The position numbers and the translations under genes were made by a program. Below, in pieces: positions 45,795 to 56,700 of a stretch of DNA of 64,000 nucleotides. This stretch comes from Bacteroidota bacterium. GTDB taxonomy: Bacteria; Bacteroidota; Bacteroidia; JACPRZ01. Within the stretch, counting starts at the first letter, position 1. Every line of letters begins with the position of its first letter. A model generated the notes under the pieces. That model saw only the letters and a list, made by a program, of their open reading frames with translations, did no database searches and had not been told where the DNA came from. The stretch lies in NCBI GenBank assembly GCA_016193485.1, contig JACPRZ010000063.1:192156-256155 (forward strand), read 5' to 3'.

Positions 45795-47747
45795 TTATCT
45801 CTGAACGGCCACTTTTATCATTCCCTGGATTTGGCGATTTATTTCTACTAAAACTGCATACATCCCTTCGGGTAAATCATTTACATCCAGAATTATTGAA
45901 TTAAGACCATACTGAACAAAATGTTCCTGAACAATCCTGCCATTTATATCAATTAACTTTACCTTTATTATACCGGTATTTTGTGATAAAAGTACGGATA
46001 TTTTTTCTTTTGCGGGATTCGGGAAAACCAGTAATCGGTAACCTGTAATCAGTAATCGGTTAATATCTCCAACAAGAAAATCAATAAATACACTACCTGC
46101 AACAGTGCAGCCATTTGCATCGGTTACAGTCACAAAGAAAGTATCGCTCGGCACATTTGAAATGGTTGCAGATGTATCACTGGTATTCCAGAGATAATAA
46201 TAAGGCGATGTTCCACCGCTGACATAAACGGAAGCACTGCCATCCGGGCATGTGGTATCAGCGCAACTGGCATTTACCGATGTAAGTGAATCAATTACGG
46301 GTAAAGGAGGTTCAGCAACATAAACCGACCCGGTAGTAGTGCAGCCGTTGGCATCAACCACCGTAACGGAAAAGGTACCGGAAGCCAGTGATACCGCGGT
46401 ATCCCCTGTTTGTGATAAGGAATCATTCCACAAGTAAGAATAGGGGGGGGAACCGCCATCCGCTGCAACAAAAGCAAAACCATCGCTGTTACCGCATGTG
46501 GAATCTGAATATCCTAACGTCAAGGTAATTGAATACGGTTGCTCAATATTGATATCGGCTGTATTAACACATCCGTTACTGTCCGTTATTGTAACACTGT
46601 AAATGCCGGCACATAAGCTGGCAAAATCACCGGTTGGCTGATTTCCGAACCCAATATTAAAAGAATAGGGGGGGGTTCCTCCGATTGCAGTCACCAGGGA
46701 TGAACCCGTACATGCGCCACAAACAGTATTGGTTTGAGAAGTTGAAATTGTAAACCCTCCGGCAATGTTAACAACTACCGTATCATAAAAACTAACCGGA
46801 TTACCATAACAATTATCGTAAATGACTTCTGCAATGTAAGTTGTTGTATTTGGCGGGCAGACATTCATGGTAATACCGTTGCCTACAGGATTATTAGGAG
46901 GTATAATCCAATTGATATTGTAATTTGGAGCACCAGTGGGAGTAAAACGCCATCCTTCATTGTTTGCCGACCATAAACCGGTATTTCTTCCAGGTGGAGC
47001 TACCCCGGCATTGCCAGTAGCATCCTGAATGCCCATCACAGCAGACCCGTTGTTCCAAGATGAACAGGTTTCTTTATTTTCAATATATACCTCAATAATA
47101 TTAGTTGTTTCATAGAGGACAATCTGGGTGGTTGATTTCTTGCAATCTGCAAACAAAAAGCAGTTACAATCAAAATGAGGGATAGTATCGAAATTGATGA
47201 TAAACATGCGACACGGTGTGTTGCCAATTATATAATAATTGATGTTACCTCCGTAGGACACATCAAGATCATGGTAAACACCCATTATTGAATTATTGTA
47301 CAATCCTCCGGGAGGGGGACCTGGTGAGGGAATTGAATCAGTAAATTGCCATTCACAATATTGATTTGCCAGAGTAGTGTCAAAAGAAATAAGTCCGTTA
47401 CCTCCGACAACAATCTGATAATAAATATTTCCATAAAAACAAAACATAAAAGGCAGATTGATAACCGTACTCCAGACATCATCTATGGTAATAGGAATCG
47501 TAGTTCCTCCGGAAAATTGAATTGGCGGTGCATAAGGAATGGATGATACTGCATAACTTGTAGTAAGACCCGTCTGTAAAAATGTGGCAGAAAGCGAAGT
47601 GCAGTTGTTAAGGCAGTCAAGATTCTGGTCAGGTCCTGCATCTACAAATGGGCAAACTGAGGACTGGGCAAGAATATACCCATTTATCAGAAAAATAAGT
47701 ATGCTAACTGAAATACCGGCAATGAATATTTTCTTCCAATGACCCAT
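45795..47747 (-). CDS. T9SS type-A secreted protein with three SprB units (650 aa)
   Basis: A signal sequence (about 1-27) is followed by a domain starting FVDAGPDQNLDCLNNCTSLSA and continuing with FMFCFYGNIYYQIVVGGNGLISFD, a pattern common in large Bacteroidota surface proteins but without a function I can name (about 30-330). Three SprB units (about 340-565) and a type-A sorting domain (LLVFPNPAKEKISVLLSQN to KVAVQR) complete it. The last about 75 residues are almost identical to the end of the 3045-aa protein. The linker before the sorting domain (INRLLITGYRLL) is encoded by a gattac-type word repeat at 46028-46062. The gene lies 44 bp after the 3045-aa gene. Confidence 0.87.
   Translation of the reverse strand: MGHWKKIFIAGISVSILIFLINGYILAQSSVCPFVDAGPDQNLDCLNNCTSLSATFLQTGLTTSYAVSSIPYAPPIQFSGGTTIPITIDDVWSTVINLPFMFCFYGNIYYQIVVGGNGLISFDTTLANQYCEWQFTDSIPSPGPPPGGLYNNSIMGVYHDLDVSYGGNINYYIIGNTPCRMFIINFDTIPHFDCNCFLFADCKKSTTQIVLYETTNIIEVYIENKETCSSWNNGSAVMGIQDATGNAGVAPPGRNTGLWSANNEGWRFTPTGAPNYNINWIIPPNNPVGNGITMNVCPPNTTTYIAEVIYDNCYGNPVSFYDTVVVNIAGGFTISTSQTNTVCGACTGSSLVTAIGGTPPYSFNIGFGNQPTGDFASLCAGIYSVTITDSNGCVNTADINIEQPYSITLTLGYSDSTCGNSDGFAFVAADGGSPPYSYLWNDSLSQTGDTAVSLASGTFSVTVVDANGCTTTGSVYVAEPPLPVIDSLTSVNASCADTTCPDGSASVYVSGGTSPYYYLWNTSDTSATISNVPSDTFFVTVTDANGCTVAGSVFIDFLVGDINRLLITGYRLLVFPNPAKEKISVLLSQNTGIIKVKLIDINGRIVQEHFVQYGLNSIILDVNDLPEGMYAVLVEINRQIQGMIKVAVQR
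46028..46062 (-). repeat. gattac-type word repeat in a T9SS linker
   Basis: On the minus strand aaccgattactgattacagg is followed by ttaccgattactgg, quasi-tandem gattac words read in frame immediately before the sorting domain. Confidence 0.65.
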
Positions 47748-47791
47748 TAAAATACTTTCAACCTCGTTTGGGTTTACTGCATTGATTTTTT

Positions 47792-50700
47792 TTATCTGGC
47801 AATAAAAAGATGCCTTATTCCTTCCTGTTTGTCATTTACTTCAACAATAATAGCATACATCCCTTCGGGTAAATCATTTACATTCAGAATTATTGGATTA
47901 AGACCATACTGAACAAAATGTTCCTGAACAACCCTGCCATTAATATCAATTAACTTTATCTTTCTTATACCTGTATTTTGTGATAAAAGTACGGTAATTT
48001 TTTCTTTTGCTGGATTAGGAAAAACCTCAAACGTCAACCCTGAGTTAATTAATCTTCCCTCTCCAACTGCAAAATCCACCACAACACTTCCGCTGACCGT
48101 GCAACCGTTGGCATCGGTCACGGTCACAGTGTACAAGCCGGAAATCAGGCCGGTAATTGAATCGGCAGCAGCGCCATTGCTCCACTGATAGGTGAGCGCA
48201 CCGGTTCCACCGCTGGCAGTAACCTCAGCGCTGCCGTCAGGACATGTTGTATCGGGGCAACTTGCATTCACCGAAGTCATGGAATCAATAACGAGCGGCA
48301 GGGGTTCACTCACAACGGCTGAATCCGATGCGGTGCATCCGTTGGCATCGGAAATTGTGACCGGATATAATCCGGCACAGACGTTATTTGCAGTCCCAGT
48401 TCCGGCATAGGGGGGGGTACCACCGGAGGCGGAAATTGTAAATGATCCATCGCAGGAACCGAAACAGGATACATCGGTGGTTGCAACCGATATAGAGAAA
48501 ATTTGCGGTTCGGTAACAGAGGTTGATTGTGTTGCCATACAGCCGTTTGAGTCGGTGACCGTCAGATCATAGGACCCTGGACATAACCCGGTTTCTCCGC
48601 TGTCCGTTGAACCTGTACTCCAGTTAAAAGAATAGGATGGCGTACCTCCGGTTACGGAGGCGTTTGTGGCAGCATCGCAAATGCCGTTACAACTTGCGTT
48701 TACCGAAGAAATGGTTACCGCAAGAATTGCCGGTTCGCTGATTGTGACATCTGCAACTGTTGCGCAATTATTGGAATCGGTAACGGTTGCCTGGAAAGTG
48801 CCAGCGCAGAGCCCTGTGGCAGTTAATGTGGCCTGCGAAGATGAATCATCCCATAAAACAGCATAAGGGGGGGTACCGCCCGAAATTTGCACGGTTGCCG
48901 AACCGTCACACGATCCGGAACAAGAGGCCGGGACGGAAGAAGATATTGAAGAAGTCAGACCACCCGGAGCCGGAACTGTTGCAGAAGAAGTTACCGTGCA
49001 TCCGTTTATATCGGTCACAGTTACATTGTATCCGGTGGCGCACAGTCCGGTTGCTGTAGATGATGTCTGAACCATCGGATCATCCCATTGATACGAATAA
49101 GGTGCAACGCCCCCCGAAACAGTTGCATCAGCACTGCCGTCACAGGCGCTGCATGAGGTACCGGTAACATTTAATCCAACCGAAACCGAAGCGGGTTCAT
49201 TAACCGTGACCGTTAAAGAATCAACGCATCCGTTGCCATCATTTATGGTCAGCGCATAAATACCTGCCGTAATATTCACAATATCCTCAACCGTATTTCC
49301 CGAAGACCAGAGATAGGTATATGGAGAATATCCACCGCTTACGGTAATAAAAATCCTGCCGTCTGAACCTCCATCGCAATTTACGTCAAACAGTGAATCG
49401 GTAATTACGGCAATAGCAGCAGGTTCATTCACGGTTGCGAATGCATAAACGGTACAACCCAGGGAATCGGAAACAGAGGCAACGTAATTTCCGGCACTTA
49501 AGCCGGTAGCGGTCATGGTGGTCTGCCCGCCTGTCTGTGAATCCCACAGGATGTCATAGGGGGGGGTTCCTCCTGATACCGTAATGGATGCCGTGCCATC
49601 GCTGCCGCCATTACAAGATACATCGGTTGCTCCGGTAAAAGGTATGGAGGGCGCTCCTGTGTTATTGATGAAAACCGCACCTGAAGCGGTGCAGATGTTT
49701 GCATCGGTAACGGTAACCGAATAAATCCCTGCGGCAAGTCCGGAGGCGGTGTCGCTGGTTTGACCCAAACCGTCATTCCATAAATACAAATAGGGGGGGG
49801 TTCCACCTGTGCTGCTAACTATTGCCTGTCCATCGTTGTTACCGCAGGATGCTGAAACTGATGAAATGAAAAGCGAAATTGCAGAAGGAGAATTTACAGT
49901 CGCTGAAGAATTGACGGAACACCCGTTGGCATCGGTGACAGTAAGGTCGACAATTCCATCGCATAATGCGATTGCTGTCGAACCGGTTTGCATGGAAATA
50001 TCATTCCACTGGTAGGAATAGGGTCCAATACCTCCGGTGACTGCAGCCGAAGCGGTTCCATCGCATCCTCCTGCACAGGTAGCATCGGTTCCTGAAGTGG
50101 AGATAGTAATTGCAGCCGGTTCATTAATGGATATGTAACCTGAATCGCTGCATTCATTGCCGTCTGTAACCGTAAAACCAAAAGAACCTGCGCATAACCC
50201 CGTGGCAGTTAGATCTGTTTGATTCAACGGGTCATTCCATAGATAGGAAAAAGGTACGGATCCACCGCTGACGGAAGCAACAGCGGTCCCATTGCAAATG
50301 GTGTTGCAGAGAGCATCGGTTCCGGTAATATTGTCTATTGAAACTCCGGGTTGGTCGTTCAGCGTTACCGAACCTGTAACGGTGCAGTTATTTGCATCAG
50401 TAATTGTAATGCTGTAGGAACCCGCAAGGAGACCGGTTGCTACTGCAGTCATCTGACTTCCGGCAGAAGAATCCCATTGATAAGTATAGGATACTGTTCC
50501 ACCTGCCGGCAATGCTGTTGCCGAACCATCATTCTGTCCGCAGTTGGCATCACTGGCGCTGAATGTCACGGTTAATGCAGGTGGTTCAGTAACCGTTGCA
50601 GAAGTAAATGTCTGGCAGTTGTTGGAATCGGATACATTTACCATATAAGTACCGTCAGGTAAGCCGGTGGCTGTAGCGGTCGTTTGCGATCCTGCGGTAA

Positions 50701-53700
50701 TATCCCACTGATAAGAATAGGGTAATATTCCGCCTGAAGCGGAAGCCGTTACCTCTCCGTTATTTCCTCCATTACAAGAAACGTTGATAACTGAAGAAAT
50801 CAGTATAACCGGTCCTTCAATATCATTTACTGCCGTAATACCGGTTTTTGTGCAGCCGTTGGCATCATCAACCGTAACGGAATAAGTTCCTGAGGCAAGA
50901 GAAACCGCAGTATCACCGGCTTGTGTCAAAGAATCGCTCCAGATATAACCATAGGGGGGGGTACCACCCGATACGGAAACAAAAGCCGAGCCATCGCTGG
51001 TGCCGCAGGTGGCGTCAGCAGAACCAAGAATAAGGGTGATGGTTGTAGATTCGTTTATTGTTGCCGAAGCGATGGCCGTACATCCGTTATTATCGGTTAC
51101 AGTTGCGCTGTAGGTTGACGCGCATAATCCTGTTGCACCGGAAGTTGTCTGGCTTCCTGCACCCGCATCCCAATAGTAATTGTAGGGAGATGTTCCTCCT
51201 CCTGATGAAACTTCTGCGCTGCCGTCACATGCACCTGCACAGGAGGCATCGGTTGTTGTGACAACGGATAACGACAAGACGGCCGGTTCGCCAACAGTGG
51301 CAGAATCCGTTCCTGCACATCCGTTATCATCGGTAACGGTAATATCATAAGTTCCGCTGCATAATCCGGTTGCGGACGAAGTCGTTTGGCTTCCTGCAGC
51401 AACATCCCACTGGTAGCCGAACGGTGCAGTACCACCGGTTATTGAGATGCCTGCAGTTCCATCGCAGGAAGCATTGCACAGGGCATCGGTCGCTGACGCA
51501 GTAACAGCAGGTAAGCCGGCAAATGTGAGGCCGATATTATCGGTTACAGCAGGGCAGGGACCGGATGGGTCGTCAGTAATGATGGTCAGGGTAATAGCGC
51601 CCATCGCAATATCGGAGGGACCCGGTGTATAGGTTGCATTGAGCAGTGCCGGGTTATCAAATGTTCCATCTCCGGGAGTGGACCAGGTTGATGTCGCAGC
51701 GCTTCCCCCCCTTGCGCCATTCAAAGTGTAGGAACTTCCTTCACAAATAAAGTCATCGGCACCCGCATTAACCGTTGCCGCGGAATTTATGATCAGCAAC
51801 ATGGCATCCGAAACAGAGGGACAAGGTCCAACGGGATCATCGGTGGTCAGGGTGAGGGTGGTATTTCCCAAAGTAATATCGGTTGCACCCGGAGTATAAA
51901 TCGCTGCGAGGAGGGTTGGGTCGTTAAATGTTCCATCTCCTGAGGTGGCCCAGGTTGAACTGCTTGCGCTCCCTCCCGTTGCACCGGAAAGTGTATAGAT
52001 GCTTCCTTCGCATATTGTTGCGTCTGAGCCCGCACTGACAATGGCTTCCTGGTTTACGGTCAGAAGCATTATATCAGATACTGCAGAACATGGACCCGCA
52101 GGGTCATTGGTAGTCAGGGTATTGGTAATAGTTCCCATTGTAATATCTGACGGTCCTGGAGTATAGGTTGCAGCAAGAAGTGAAGAGTCGTTAAATGTTC
52201 CGCTTCCATTAGTTGTCCATGTTGAACTTGTTACCCCCCCTCCTATTGTTCCTGATAAGGCATAAGAACTGTTTTCGCAAACTGCACCATTGGCTCCTGC
52301 ACCAACGGTTGCAGCCAGGTCAATAGTGATGGAGAAGGTAAACGAATCGGCAGCGCATCCTCCCGATGGCGCAATAAAATTTGTAATGTCATAGGTTCCC
52401 GGCACGCTGGCAACCGGAATAATTTCACCGGTATTGACATTAACAAATGAAACACCCGCAGGGTTTGAACTGAACACTCCTGCACTGGCTCCTACCGGAA
52501 ATGCGGGCAGTTCATTAGCGCCTGATCCGCATATCGGAGTTGCATAACTGAAAGTAGCATCAAAAGATGCTGTAATAGTTATACCAACCATGCTGCTGTC
52601 GGGACATACTCCGCCAGTTACATATTCAACTGAATAAAGGCCTAATGCGCTCATATCAAGATCAATGGTTCCGTTAACCGCGTTGATGGTCATTCCGCCT
52701 GGTGATGAATTAAATGTTCCTCCGGGGGTTCCGGTTATAGTTGGAACCGGATCAATACCGCTCTGGCAATAGGATCCGGAAGAATAATTGAATGATGGAT
52801 TTTCTTCAGGATTAAAGCAAAGGTTCATCGCATCGGAAACTGCCGGGCATGGACCCGCAGGATCATTGGTTGTCAATGTTAATATTACACAACCTGAAGC
52901 AGTATCAGCAGGCGAAGGAGTATAAGTTGCATTGAGTAAAGAGGGATTATCAAAGGTGCCGCTGCCTGAGGTTGTCCATGCAGAACCCGTGGCGCTTCCC
53001 CCCCTTGTGCCGGACAATGTGTATGTGTTTCCTGCGCAAATTGCTGCATCGGAGCCGGCACTGACGGTTGCCGCTTGATTTATGGTAAGCGTCATGGCAT
53101 CGGAAGCAGCAGGGCAGGGACCGGCAGGGTTATCGGTTATAAGGGTAAGTGTAACACTGCCGCCAGTTAAATCATTAGGTCCCGGACAATAAGTAGCGGT
53201 GAGCAATGTCTGGTCATCAAATGATCCATCACCAGAGGTGGTCCAAACACTTGTTGATGCTCCCCCCCCTATGGTGCCTGATAGGGTATAACAGGCACCT
53301 TCACAAATGGTAACATCAATACCGGCATCAGCAGTTGCAGGAGTATTTACGGTAACAGTAACATTAACGCAAGCGGTAGTATTGCAGGTTCCTTCGGCTC
53401 TTACATAATAAACGGTAGTATCGGAAGGTGAAACCGATAATGAACTTCCCGACCCTTCGGCAATTCCACCGCATGATGCTGAATACCATTGCCATGTTGC
53501 TCCGGTTCCGAGCGAACCACCTGTTATATTTAATGTTGTTGAACCGCCATCGCATATCGGATTAATTGTTGGCGTAATAGATGCTGCGGCAGTTGAATTG
53601 GAATTTACATTTACCGCAACATTTACGCAGGTCGTTGTATTACATGTTCCTTCGGCTCTTACATAATAAGTAGTAGTGGCGCCCGGAGTTACCACAACGG

Positions 53701-56700
53701 AAGCCCCGCTTCCAACCGGCACCCCCCCGCATGAACCCGAATACCATTGCCAATCGGCACCGGTACCAAGTGAGCCACCGGATACGGAAAGTGTAGATGA
53801 GCCGGCAGGACATATTGCAGCCGGGGCGGCAGAGGCAGAAGCAGGATCAGTTGAAAGAGTATTGACCGTAACCGTTACGGTGACACAGGCAGTAGTGTTG
53901 CAGGTACCTTCGGCACGTACATAATATGTTGTGGTGGAGCCCGGTGTTACTACAACGGAAGCACCGCTTCCGACCGCACCCCCCCCGCATGAACCCGAAT
54001 ACCATTGCCAGTCAGCACCGGTACCGAGAGAGCCCCCGGCAACCGAAAGTGTAGAAGAACCTGCAGGGCATATTGCAGCAGGAGCGGCAGAAGCCGAAGC
54101 AGGATCGGTTGATGATGTATTGACCGTAACGGTTATGCTGACACAGGCAGTAGTGTTGCAGGTACCTTCGGCACGTACATAATAAGTTGTGGTAACACCA
54201 GGGGATACAACTACAGATGCACCGCTTCCAACAGCCGCACCCCCGCATGAACCGGAATACCATTGCCAATCGGCACCTGTACCAAGCGATCCACCGGAAA
54301 CAGAGAGGGTAGAAGAACCTGCAGGACATATTGCAGCAGGGACGGCAGAAGCGCTTGCAGGATCGGTTGATGATGTATTGACCGTAACGGTAACGCTTAC
54401 ACAGGCAGTAGTGTTGCAGGTACCTTCGGCACGTACATAATAAGTTGTCGTAACGCCCGGAGTTACTACAACGGAAACCCCGCTGCCGACAACACCCCCT
54501 CCACATGAACCGGAATACCATTGCCAGTCAGCACCGGTACCAAGCGATCCCCCTGAAACAGACAGGGTTGAAGAACCGGCAGGGCATATAACAGCCGGAG
54601 CGGCAGAGGCAGAAGCAGGATCAGTTGAAGGGATGTTGGTGTTTCCGACTGCTGCTGAAATAGAATCAAGGCAACCGCGCGTATCCGATACAGTGACTTT
54701 ATAAGTTCCTGCGATCAGTCCTGTAGCCGTTGAAGTTGTCTGTCCTCCGGCAGCGGCATCCCATTGATAAGTAAAGGGCGGATTTCCCTGGATTACTGTC
54801 ACAGTTGCATTACCATTTGCAAGATTACAGGTGGAATTTACTGAAGATGCTCCAAGGGTAAGTTCAAGGTTCACTGCTTTAGTCACAGAAGAGTTGCAAC
54901 CGCTGAATGAAACCATCAGGGTTACGTTATATACTCCTTCAGAGGCAAAAGTGTGGGAGGGATTCTGTGCGGTAGATGTGTCTCCGTCTCCGAAATCCCA
55001 CTGCCAGGAAGCAGGAACAGGGGATGAAGTGTCGGCAAATGCTATTGGAACACCGTAACAGCCGGCCGGTGCAACGGAAAAGCCGGGTGAAGATCCTGAA
55101 TTGACAGAATAAGATTTCCTGACTGTATCGGTACCGCACCCGTTTTTAGCGACAAAAGTTACGTTGTAGGTTCCGGAAGAAGAATAGGTGTGATTTACAT
55201 TCTGTAAAATGGATGTATCACCGTCTCCGAAATCCCACCACCACTGTGTTGCGTTCATTCCCCACCCGTTGAAATTAACCGGATCACCGGGGCAGGATGA
55301 ATTTGGGTTGTACCAAAAGTCAGCCATCGAAGGGGGGGTACCGGTAGTGCTCACGGTTATATTCTGCGACTGAACAGCGGTACGACCGCAGGAATTTGTA
55401 ATCCGGAGAGTTACAATATAGGATCCTATTGTGGAATAAATATGGGTTGGATTGGCGATAAAGGATGAATCGCCATCGCCAAAATCCCAGATAATTGAAG
55501 CAGTATCGGGGTTCCATATCTGGAATGTTACTATACTACCAACACAGACAGTCGGAGAAGGCATGCACATTGGCGGGTTGATGCAAAACCATGCATTGGG
55601 ATTGACCTCATCCGAAACATAAATGCAATTTGTTACTGAGTCCTTTCCACCGCAACTGCTGGTAACTACAAGTTTTACGTCATAGGTTCCTGAATCAGGG
55701 AAAACGTGTACTGGATTATTCAGCGCTGAAGTAGTTGAATCGTCAAAATCCCAGAAACTGGTGCTGATGCTGCTGCTGGTGTTTGTGAAATTTACCGGAG
55801 TACCGGGACAGATTTCCGTAAAAACAGCGCAGTTTGACCATGGAGAACTTGTAAAACTTACCATGGAAGGAGGAACTGAGTCGCCAACAAAAACCGTCAC
55901 CGTATCGGTTCGGGTGCTGTCGCAATAATTGGTGCCGGTATAAACTGCGGTATAAGTAGCCATTGAAGAATATGAATGGGTAGTAACAGCGAGAAAAGAG
56001 TTATCGCCATCTCCGAAATCCCAAATCCAGTTTTGAAGTCCGAATGTTGAGCCATTAAAATTCACAATATCATCCGGACAAACTGAATCGGGATATACTG
56101 TTGCGGTAACTGTCGGAATAAGAGTATTGCTGATAGCAATGACAATGGTTCCGGAGGTGTCGCTGGAACAGGCGTTAAATGCGATAACCCGCACATTATA
56201 TATTCCGGGTAGAGAATAGGAGTGTCCCGGATTCTGTACATATGCAAAAGTTCCATCCCCGCATTCCCACTTAATACTATCGGGTAAAGGCATAAGCCAT
56301 AAATTGAAAGAGATGGGTTCACCGGGACAAGCAGATGTTTTATCGGACCAGATACCGGGTATCCCTGGTCCCGCGCTTGAATCAAGATCAACCGGATTGG
56401 TGGCTGTATCGCTGCCACACTGGTTATAGGCGATCAGGGAGACGAAAAATATTCCGGTATCACTGTAAAGGTGGGTGGGAGTCATGATTGCGGAACTATC
56501 TCCGTCACCGAAATACCATTTGACTGAGTCAGGAGTGGGAAACATAAAGGTGTTGAATTCAACGGGGGTAGCGGGGCAAACAGGATTTGGAGGACTAGAG
56601 AAAAACCATGGCATAGGTAAGTTCCGGATGGTGACTACTTTCATTACCAGATCGCTGTCACCGGAGATGGTATCGTAGGCGGTAAGCGAAACGGTAAAGG

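Noticed and set aside
53676-54440. Three similar plus-strand frames of 82-83 codons
   Set aside because: They are antisense shadows of the tandem Ig-like units of the 3045-aa adhesin; their regular spacing reflects the coding repeat.
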